From positions 1 to 64,000 of the forward strand of contig CAJMAO010000004.1 in the NCBI GenBank assembly GCA_905211345.1: DNA of 64,000 nt, read 5' to 3'. The stretch is from an uncultured Prevotella sp. (GTDB lineage: Bacteria; Bacteroidota; Bacteroidia; Bacteroidales; Bacteroidaceae). The translations under genes were made by a program, and so were the position numbers. Position 1 is the stretch's first letter. Each line of letters starts with the position of its first letter. The notes beneath the pieces are model-generated. The model was not told the origin of the DNA and searched no databases. It saw only the letters and a program-made list of their open reading frames with translations. Below are positions 57,833 to 64,000 of the stretch, one piece after another.

Positions 57833-59952
57833 ATTGTCATTTCGCTTTTGCCCCTGTTGCCCCACGCATAGTAGGGTATGAGGCGTATTTTTACAGTGTT
57901 CTTGTTATTGCTCACTTCCCTGTAAAGGGTGTTTTCCCATGATGCTTCGCTACGGTTGACGGCTTCTGTTTCCAAAGCTATCATCCTGCTGCCCTCGATA
58001 GTCGTCTCAACTGGCGTAAACTTGGCATCTACCGGGATGGCGATGTTATCGATGTCAACGCCGTTAAGGTCGTTGCTTTCAAGGCAGTAGATAACAGGGC
58101 CACGCTGGACGGCCACCTGTCCGCGACATTCCTCAACCAATGGGTTTGCTTCCATCAGCTTTGTCTCCATTGGCATGTCGATAGTTACCATGTCGCCTTT
58201 TTTCCATTGGCGTGTCACTGATGCGTAGCTTTGGCTCTTTATATCAGTGTTGACGGTTTCGCCGTTGACTTTTATCGTGGCGTTGTCACACCATGCGGGA
58301 ATACGTAGCTTCAGTGTGAAGTCTTTTTTGCCTTTCAGTTTTGCCACTGTCAATGCTATGTTGCCGTTCCACGGGTAGTCGGTTTTCTGTTCGATGGTTA
58401 TCTCGCCGATGCCGTCAAGTTTGGTGGTAAGGGTGTTTTCGCCGTAAAGGTTCACGTATATCTCACCTTTTCCTACGCTGTAAGCATAGTCTTGCGCTTC
58501 GCAAAGTGTGCGCAATGTGTTCGGTGGACAGCAGAAACAGCTGATGTATTCCACGCGTTCGTGCGGCCAGCGGAGCTTGTAAGGCAGGTCGTCAGACTTG
58601 CGCAGTGGGTTCGTGTAGAAGTATTTTTTACCGTCGAGGCTTATTCCGCAGAGTATGCTGTTGTAAAAACAGTTCTCCACGAGGTCGGTGTATTTGGCGT
58701 CGGCGGTGGCTTGGAACAGGCGCCAGTTGAGCAGCATGTTGCCTATGTTGGCGCAAGTCTCGTTGTGTGCGGTAGAATTAGGCAGCTGGTATGGCCGTCC
58801 GTAACTCTGGTGTACTTTCTGTATGAGATCTGGGTTGTATTCCGTCCCGTCCGGAGAAGTTCCGTCGTAAAGCGGGCCGCACGCTCCGTTGATGTACATC
58901 TTACGGTAAACAATGTCGTCCCAGATTGCGTCCAAGTTTTTCTTCAGTTGCGCTTCACCGCCTTCTAGGTAAAGGTCGGCTACGCCTGAGTATAGGTAAT
59001 TGGCCCTGACGGAGTGCCCCATGGCGTTGTATTGCTGGCGGAACGGTATGCGGTCTTGGTTGTCGTCAGTACCGTTTTTCACGCTGTCGCGTATGTTTAT
59101 GAGCTGATTGGCAAGGTCAAGGTATTTCTTGTTGCCGGTCTCGCGGTATATTTCGGCTACTGCCATGTAGTGCGACGGGCAGATTACTCCTTTTTCCAAT
59201 GCGTCGGCCGTCGGGTGCATGTAGAAGTCGTAAAGGCAGTCGGCGGCCTTTACGGCACAGTCGAACAGTGTGGTCTTGCCTGTAGCGCGTTTATGAATGA
59301 TGCCGGCTGTGATGAGGTGGCCTAGGTTGTAAGCCTCGAAGTTAAGCGGATTGCCGAAGCGCCCGTCCTTGCTCGTTCCGAGTTTTGTGCCTATTTTTTC
59401 ATTCTCTTTCGCCTCGGCGGCAGCCATTTCGGCCGCCAATTTTCCGCCGCCGTTGGCTGCTTTCAGCCTGTCGGCTATGACTACCGGGGTATGCAGGTAT
59501 CCGTCAGGGCGTTGAGCCTTGGCTATCAGGCGGATTACGTCGTCCATAATCCTGTCGAGCTCAGGGTCTTTGTTTACGGCGTAAACGGCTGCTACGGCTT
59601 CAAGCCATTTGTACATGTCACCGTCGTGGAACGCCGGGCCGTGGCGTTTGTCAATCTTTTCGCCTGCTGCTATAAGGAAGTTGTTGTAGCTGTGGCCGCG
59701 GTCGGACTTCCATGTCTCCCACATGCTTTGTACTGACGTGCCGCTGAACACGCCGAAGCGTTCGCCCCAAAAGCCGCCGGTCCATTTCACCGCATCGATG
59801 GGAGTTGAGTTGACAACGGCAAATTTGCTGTTGCGCGTGTCGGTTATGCCACTGTGCTGGGCCGTCGCAGGAATGGCTGCGGCGGCTGAAACAAGAATGG
59901 TTAGTAATGACTTTTTAAGCTCGTAATTAGCTTTCGCTGAACGTTGTCTCAT
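57811..59952 (-). CDS. GH127 family enzyme (beta-L-arabinofuranosidase / aceric acid hydrolase type)
   Basis: A 713-residue exported enzyme. The start at 59952 (MRQRSAKANYELKKSLLTILVSAAAAIPATA) gives a signal peptide; ATGs at 59967 and 59985 are alternatives. An (alpha/alpha)6 barrel (residues 60-470) carries HNETCANIGN and EYISCFCCPPNTLRTLC: the Glu/Cys and clustered Cys ligands that hold zinc and provide the cysteine nucleophile of GH127. Two beta-sandwich domains follow. BT1003, its best functional parallel, is reported to release aceric acid from RG-II, while other GH127s release beta-L-arabinofuranose. It overlaps GH141 by 22 bp. The exact sugar is inference. Confidence 0.88.
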   Translation of the reverse strand: MRQRSAKANYELKKSLLTILVSAAAAIPATAQHSGITDTRNSKFAVVNSTPIDAVKWTGGFWGERFGVFSGTSVQSMWETWKSDRGHSYNNFLIAAGEKIDKRHGPAFHDGDMYKWLEAVAAVYAVNKDPELDRIMDDVIRLIAKAQRPDGYLHTPVVIADRLKAANGGGKLAAEMAAAEAKENEKIGTKLGTSKDGRFGNPLNFEAYNLGHLITAGIIHKRATGKTTLFDCAVKAADCLYDFYMHPTADALEKGVICPSHYMAVAEIYRETGNKKYLDLANQLINIRDSVKNGTDDNQDRIPFRQQYNAMGHSVRANYLYSGVADLYLEGGEAQLKKNLDAIWDDIVYRKMYINGACGPLYDGTSPDGTEYNPDLIQKVHQSYGRPYQLPNSTAHNETCANIGNMLLNWRLFQATADAKYTDLVENCFYNSILCGISLDGKKYFYTNPLRKSDDLPYKLRWPHERVEYISCFCCPPNTLRTLCEAQDYAYSVGKGEIYVNLYGENTLTTKLDGIGEITIEQKTDYPWNGNIALTVAKLKGKKDFTLKLRIPAWCDNATIKVNGETVNTDIKSQSYASVTRQWKKGDMVTIDMPMETKLMEANPLVEECRGQVAVQRGPVIYCLESNDLNGVDIDNIAIPVDAKFTPVETTIEGSRMIALETEAVNRSEASWENTLYREVSNNKNTVKIRLIPYYAWGNRGKSEMTIWIPAEF

Positions 59953-60105
59953 AAATTTACAGTTCATAATTGTGACATTCGTCACCGTTTATTCATAGGT
60001 TTGTATTTATCTGTCGTCCACGCATGGGCGTTCTTTTATATTAACCCACGTTATGGTTTGCGCGTACTGAAACGGCATCCGGCGAAAGCCGATTATGTTG
60101 TTGGC

Positions 60106-60771
60106 TTAAAGGGTGCCTCCCCTTGCCTTTACGCGCTTCGCCCATTCCTCGCGTTCTTTCGTAAGGTTGTATCCCCGCTTGCTAAGGTAGTTGTTGATGC
60201 GCCCTTTATATTTGCCGAAGGCTTCATGCTTCTTCTTTGAACTTTCTGCGTCAACGGCGAATTCGCGGGCTTCCTTCAGCCATGCTAGTATTTGGGCTTT
60301 CTCCTCGGCCTTAAGGGTTGGTATCATATCACACTGGGCGTCGTAGGTGACTTTTACCACGTTGTATGTCATCACGTCCTTAACAGCTTCTATTCCGGCC
60401 GCGTCCAAGAACAACGACAGGTTGGCGTCAAAAGCGAAGTGGGAACGGTACAGCTTCGAGTCTTTCTGGCTTTCGGCGAAGGCTTGCGCCTGTTTTTTTG
60501 CGTCGCCGGTAAGTTTTGCAGCAGCGGCTTTCAGGCTGTCGCGCTCCTCATATATGTCGTTCAGCTCGAAATAGCGGTTGGCCACGATGTTCATCACTTG
60601 CGTACCTTTGTCGGTGCCTGTGATTTTGAGAGCGTCGGTCACTTTCTTCGCTCTGCCCATTATCGTGTTCACGTAGTCTTGGGCGCGGCCTTCCGAGTTT
60701 AATTTGACTGTTTGTGCGTTAGTAGCGCTGAATGTTATTAGTGCTACAAAAATAGTTAAAATAATTCTCAT
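60106..60771 (-). CDS. Exported DUF3826 protein
   Basis: A 221-residue protein with signal peptide MRIILTIFVALITFSATNA and an all-helical mature part (about 20-221) of high charge, including SEGRAQDYVNTIMGRAKKVTDAL and a basic C-terminus (ERE EWAKRVKARGG). It belongs to DUF3826, found in Bacteroidetes loci for pectin and other plant glycans; the function is unknown. Its ATG overlaps the stop of the isomerase-fold gene by 4 bp, so both come from one transcript, and GH127 follows about 150 bp downstream. Confidence 0.85.
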   Translation of the reverse strand: MRIILTIFVALITFSATNAQTVKLNSEGRAQDYVNTIMGRAKKVTDALKITGTDKGTQVMNIVANRYFELNDIYEERDSLKAAAAKLTGDAKKQAQAFAESQKDSKLYRSHFAFDANLSLFLDAAGIEAVKDVMTYNVVKVTYDAQCDMIPTLKAEEKAQILAWLKEAREFAVDAESSKKKHEAFGKYKGRINNYLSKRGYNLTKEREEWAKRVKARGGTL

Positions 60772-61634
60772 TGCAGTATTTCTTTTAAGTATTTAACATT
60801 TTCACTATAATTTAGCTTTACGTTACGCACTTGTTTAACGTCTCTGCTGCGTTCTACGAATAACCAGCCGCTCCAGCCGGTGGCGTCGAGCGCCTTCTTG
60901 ATTTTCTTCATGTTAATTGCATTGTCGTGCCGGAGCCACACGCCGTCGGTGTTGCTTGCGTGTATGGCGCAGATGCGGTCTTTGCCTAAAGTCTTTATTT
61001 CCTTGGCTATGTCGCGCTTGTTTTCTACGGCCGTCTGGAATTTGTAGAATATTTTTATGCCTTCCGAGCCAATCTCGTTGAGCAGCTTGATGTTGCCTTC
61101 GGCATCTAAGGGCGTGTCAATACCGATAACTTTTCCACGGGCTTTGGCCATGTCGCCGGCCTCGCGCAGCCGCCATACTATCTCTTGGCGCAACGGTAAC
61201 GAGTCGGCCCAGTTGTTGCCGCAACCGCCCAAAGGCAGGAATGCTACGTCGGCTCCCATTTTTTCCATGGTGTCGAGACAGTCTTGAATGAGCCACCGCC
61301 AGCTTTCTTTCTTGGCGAAACTCTGGCCGTAGAACCCTGACATGGCTACCGCCCCTATTTCTATTCCGAAACTGTCGGCCATATTGGTGAATACGCGCAC
61401 GGATTCCGGGTCGCGCATTTTGTTGTCAAAGGAACGGCGCGTGCCAAGGCCGCCCATGTCCATTTCTATGCCGTCGCATCCAAGTTCTTTCGCCAATTTG
61501 AACTCGCCGAGTTTCTGGCGCTTTAGCACCATCCAGTCGCACACTCCAATTTTATAGCGCTGTTGCGCAATGACTGTCTCAGGAATTATCATTCCTGCCG
61601 TCAATATCAATAATGTGAAAAATAAACGTTTCAT
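60768..61634 (-). CDS. Exported sugar phosphate isomerase/epimerase-fold protein
   Basis: A 288-residue AP-endonuclease-2-type TIM barrel (xylose isomerase-like): LGCDGIEMDMGG, FGIEIGAVAMSGFYGQSF, ADVAFLPLGG, KVIGIDTPL, ICAIHASNTDGVWL and WLFVERSRD follow strand by strand. Conserved acidic and His residues that usually bind a divalent metal (GIDTPLD, AIHASN, VERS) are partly retained. A clear signal peptide (MKRLFFTLLILTAGMIIPETVIA) is unusual for an isomerase fold and points to periplasmic sugar work on free sugars or oligosaccharides. It is the first gene of a unit with DUF3826, with array H just upstream. Confidence 0.82.
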   Translation of the reverse strand: MKRLFFTLLILTAGMIIPETVIAQQRYKIGVCDWMVLKRQKLGEFKLAKELGCDGIEMDMGGLGTRRSFDNKMRDPESVRVFTNMADSFGIEIGAVAMSGFYGQSFAKKESWRWLIQDCLDTMEKMGADVAFLPLGGCGNNWADSLPLRQEIVWRLREAGDMAKARGKVIGIDTPLDAEGNIKLLNEIGSEGIKIFYKFQTAVENKRDIAKEIKTLGKDRICAIHASNTDGVWLRHDNAINMKKIKKALDATGWSGWLFVERSRDVKQVRNVKLNYSENVKYLKEILQ

Positions 61635-61848
61635 ACCGTATGATAGACGTATGGAGGCAAATTTTGTACTGTTTTGCGGCTGTTAATTTGATTTTGTGGT
61701 GAGTTTAGCCTTGCAACTGCGGTTTTCTGAGGGGTGTGATGGCTGTACGCGCCAGCAATGATATGCCGTATTGGTTGCGGATTTGCGGCTGTTCTGCGCC
61801 GTCTTGTTAAGCTCTTTGTAAGTTGTTGATAGTCAGTGCCCTTCCAAT

Positions 61849-61929
61849 ATGCTGTCTTTTGCTTTGTAATATGTGGCATATTAGACGGCAAGAGGTGGCA
61901 TTTCGCATTGCGAAAGGCCACCTCTTATA
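61849..61929. repeat. Four-unit quasi-palindromic repeat array H
   Basis: The most diverged array: its right half forms a good stem (AGAGGTGGCATTTCGCA / TGCGAAAGGCCACCTCT). TTGATAGTCAGTG lies just to its left at 61826-61838. Located between the isomerase-fold start and the GH67-like stop. Confidence 0.7.
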
Positions 61930-61960
61930 AATTCACAAGACACAGGATAGCCTGTCATCA

Positions 61961-63316
61961 TTATTTTTTACGTTCGCCGGTGTCGTTGAATTTCATGGTG
62001 TTCCATTTTGAGATGGTGTGTTTAATGTCGTCTGCGCACGCTTTCAAGACTGCTGTAATGGTTTTTGTCATAATGCCGGATGATCCCATGCGGCGAAGAT
62101 GCGCCTGTTTTGACAGTTCGTTCGTGACGCTGTCAGATGACAGTTCCGGATTCCATGTCAGCCGTCCGAAGGCGTACCAGTATGTTTGCGGAAAGTTGCT
62201 TATGCGCCGGCAGGTTCCGTTGCGCTCTTGTCTTGACTGGATGTGTCGACAGTCCGCGTCGTGCAGTATTACGTTTTCGGCTAGCGTATTGTTGCGGCTG
62301 CTTATGTTTTTGCCTGTGTACCAAATCACGAAACCTTTATAAGGTGCGAGAGCCTCGGCCAGTATGTTTACGCTGGAGCTCAGCGTTTGTATGTCTTTGT
62401 TCCCTTCATTCGGTTCGGAAGTGTCGACCGTTACGAAAAAACCGCCTAGATGTGGTATCTTTTTATAGATGTCTTTCGCTTTCTTTTTCCACCATTCCTT
62501 AATGGATTTGTCAGGAGGACGGTTTGCGCCCAACTCTCCGATGAGCGACGGCGAATCGATGTCTACCTTGATATACGCCGTTATTCCGTATGGTTGCAAC
62601 AGGTCGGCTATCACTTTTATCTTGTCTATATATTCATTTGTAAGCAGGTTTGATTTTGTGTTTGGCGCGTTTATCACTGTTCCGTTGATGCCTATGGCGG
62701 CATTAGCGCGGGCGAATGTTGTCAGCCTTTCTTTTTGGTCGATGCCCATTGTGCCCATTTTCCCGTTGATGTCGCTCCAGTTAAGTAGGGGCAGTCCTGT
62801 GCTCCCATAAGCAGACTTGTCGCCGTCGGGTAGGGTGGGATTGAATATACGATGGTGGAAAACCGGGACGTAAGATTTAAATATTGGTGTTTTCGTTGCG
62901 GAAATGCCGCATACCGCTTGTTGCCTGAGCAGTTCGTAAGCTCCATATAAAAGTCCGATGCTGCGCCGTGCCTTGATTATTGTTCGTCCTCCTTTGCGCG
63001 GGCGGATTATGACAAAGCCTCCGTTGTCGGGCATTTTGTTGTCTTTTTTCAGTGTTACGGCCCGTCCACGCCAGTAATTCAATAGTTCGCGTACCGCAGT
63101 TTGCGCCGTTTCCGATTTGTCTTTTGTCTCGATGCGTGCGCAGTCGTATATCCTTTCCATGCCCAGCCAGAACGGCATGATTTTATTATCGCCGGGTTGT
63201 TGGCCGCTGGCGTTTTGGGTAGCGAGCACCGTTAAGACCATAATAATCAGGGCCGTGCCGATTATTCTCGTTCGTGTAGTAGGCGACATGCGTTTTCCTT
63301 TTTTGCCGTATGCCAT
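61961..63316 (-). CDS. Shortened GH67-like (alpha-glucuronidase fold) protein
   Basis: A 451-residue exported protein (signal segment about residues 1-38; a second ATG at 63289 is as likely). Its first 330 residues follow GH67: GLLYGAYELLRQQAVCG, YGSTGLPLLNW, TTFARANAAIGINGTVINAPN, LADLLQPYGITAYIKV, EWWKKKAKDIYKKIPHLGGFFVTVD and ALAPYKGFVIWYTG, and it rejoins the family at YWYAFGRLTWNPELSSDSV (379-397). The roughly 45 residues between replace what is normally about 150-200 residues holding the Asp/Glu catalytic base pair in IKNGPxDFQxREP. The acid Glu loop reads VDTSEPNEG. The usual helical C-terminal domain is also cut short. It is therefore probably a decayed or repurposed paralog. Confidence 0.75.
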   Translation of the reverse strand: MAYGKKGKRMSPTTRTRIIGTALIIMVLTVLATQNASGQQPGDNKIMPFWLGMERIYDCARIETKDKSETAQTAVRELLNYWRGRAVTLKKDNKMPDNGGFVIIRPRKGGRTIIKARRSIGLLYGAYELLRQQAVCGISATKTPIFKSYVPVFHHRIFNPTLPDGDKSAYGSTGLPLLNWSDINGKMGTMGIDQKERLTTFARANAAIGINGTVINAPNTKSNLLTNEYIDKIKVIADLLQPYGITAYIKVDIDSPSLIGELGANRPPDKSIKEWWKKKAKDIYKKIPHLGGFFVTVDTSEPNEGNKDIQTLSSSVNILAEALAPYKGFVIWYTGKNISSRNNTLAENVILHDADCRHIQSRQERNGTCRRISNFPQTYWYAFGRLTWNPELSSDSVTNELSKQAHLRRMGSSGIMTKTITAVLKACADDIKHTISKWNTMKFNDTGERKK

Positions 63317-63362
63317 CGGAATTACTTTTTTTCGCGGATGATACTGTTGTTATAAATAAAGC

Positions 63363-63398
63363 GAGTGGCCGTCGGCTTTTATTGCCCGATGGCCACTC
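63363..63398. terminator. Hairpin terminator after the sigma factor-small ORF unit
   Basis: GAGTGGCCGTCGGC (63363-63376) pairs with GCCCGATGGCCACTC (63384-63398) with one G-T pair and a small bulge. It is flanked by T-rich sequence on both sides (GTTTGTTTTTATT on plus, GCTTTATTT on minus). It lies 29 nt after the stop of the 49-residue ORF. Confidence 0.75.
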
Positions 63399-63426
63399 TC
63401 GTTTGTTTTTATTATGAAAAATTTAA

Positions 63427-63576
63427 CTATGCGTTGCCTTTTTGTATTTGTCTTATGGCAACTTCTATCCGTACTTTGAGCTCTTCTTTTTCCTCTTTGC
63501 TCAGTCCGGACACATTTATATTATTGATGCAGATCAGCTTCTCCTTTATTTTACTTATGTTCCGTTTGCTTGCCAT
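63427..63576 (-). CDS. Small 49-residue ORF, unannotated type
   Basis: ATG at 63576, TAG at 63427. The product starts MASKRNISKIKEKLICINN and continues VSGLSKEEKEELKVRIEVA, ending QIQKGNA. It is charged (many Lys/Glu), predicted helical in its second half, with one Cys and no signal peptide. It follows the sigma-70-type gene by 54 bp and is followed by a terminator, so it is likely co-transcribed. I do not know the family; a small regulator or partner of the sigma factor is possible but not shown. Coding support: start and stop placed between gene and terminator, and no internal stop. Confidence 0.55.
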   Translation of the reverse strand: MASKRNISKIKEKLICINNINVSGLSKEEKEELKVRIEVAIRQIQKGNA

Positions 63577-63630
63577 TTCCTGCTTTTTTGTATTATGACG
63601 GCCAAACGGTGTATCTGTACTCTTTATTTT

Positions 63631-63999
63631 TCATATTCTTGCGGCCATGAAGCGCAATCTTAGCAGGCTGCGGTGCATCAGGTTCCTTACCGATTGGTAG
63701 TTTATGCCCATTATCCGGCAAATGTCGTCATACTTGCGCTGCTCCACATAATAGAGTTTTATTATTTCCTGCTGTCTTGGCGAGAGGCATCTTACAAATT
63801 CTTTCAGCCTGTTGTGCTTTTTCTGTTCTTCCTCGATGCGCTCCATGTCGTATGTCTCGCTGTCGTCGCGGAGGGCTTTCAGGCTGTTCTCGTCCATTTC
63901 GTTGTCGCTTACATGGCTGTTATGTCTGAATTCGTCGTTAATCCTGTTCCTTAATGATACATAAAGATAAGATTCGATGTTGGCGATTGTTTCCAGTTC
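63631..63999 (-). CDS. Sigma-70 family RNA polymerase sigma factor, C-terminal part (cut by window edge)
   Basis: The frame is open to the window edge; about 122 residues are visible: ...ELETIANIESYLYVSLRNRINDEF, an acidic linker (DSETYDMERIEEEQKKHN), then region 4 (LKEFVRCLSPRQQEIIKLYYVEQRKYDDICRIMGINYQSVRNLMHRSLLRLRFMAA) with a helix-turn-helix. The size and sequence resemble ECF-type factors common in Bacteroidales, often controlling glycan-use loci with an anti-sigma factor; no such gene follows here, but a 49-residue ORF does. Whether it controls the neighbouring glycosidase block is open. Confidence 0.85.
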   Translation of the reverse strand, partial: ELETIANIESYLYVSLRNRINDEFRHNSHVSDNEMDENSLKALRDDSETYDMERIEEEQKKHNRLKEFVRCLSPRQQEIIKLYYVEQRKYDDICRIMGINYQSVRNLMHRSLLRLRFMAARI

Positions 64000-64000
64000 G

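Overview
The window reads as a chromosome segment of a Bacteroidales bacterium, most likely Prevotella-like. Evidence: promoters carry the Bacteroidetes -7 element TAnnTTTG and show no Shine-Dalgarno-based starts; protein families such as the DUF1573/alpha-2-macroglobulin pair, DUF3826, and GH106/GH137/GH138/GH141/GH127 are typical of gut and oral Bacteroidales; and short GCAAAAGACGGTCTTTTGC-type repeats, which I associate from memory with Prevotella, recur between genes. The genus is inference.

Bases 1-19,600 are mostly housekeeping: the 3' end of an ISL3-type transposase, a secreted SGNH hydrolase, a DUF362 ferredoxin protein, an HD-domain protein, a divergent oxaloacetate decarboxylase alpha-like carboxyltransferase, a patatin/outer-membrane-barrel protein carrying two in-frame repeat insertions, queF with a VUT-family (probable queuosine precursor) transporter, class I fumarase, NhaA, a nitroreductase, the operon YitT-xpt-YgbA, and the operon A2M-DUF1573-meaB-ispH (whose A2M gene runs to 25,213).

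Bases 25,600-36,200 are mixed accessory functions: a GH78 + DUF5703 glycosidase operon with two palindromes at its promoter, a secreted monooxygenase-fold protein, an AraC regulator divergent from a small unknown protein + amidohydrolase + flavin reductase, and a sialate-O-acetylesterase-like SGNH esterase.

Bases 36,300-63,300 hold a dense block of carbohydrate-active enzymes, nearly all on the minus strand: GH106, two GH2s, a GH137-GH2 fusion, GH138, an apparently cytoplasmic GH78 with an MFS transporter, GH141, GH127, DUF3826, a secreted sugar isomerase-fold protein and a shortened GH67-like protein. The side-by-side pairs GH137-GH2/GH138 and GH141/GH127 match pairs known from the rhamnogalacturonan II (RG-II) loci of Bacteroides thetaiotaomicron, so the block is best explained as part of an RG-II or complex pectin side-chain degradation system. 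No SusC/SusD pair lies in the window; import of at least one product may go through the MFS protein. The right edge holds a truncated sigma-70-type factor followed by an unannotated 49-residue ORF.

The most unusual structural signal is eight intergenic arrays of about 80-90 bp, each made of four roughly 21-bp quasi-palindromic units, found only at transcription-unit boundaries. A second signal is mobile palindromes inside the patatin gene that keep its reading frame.
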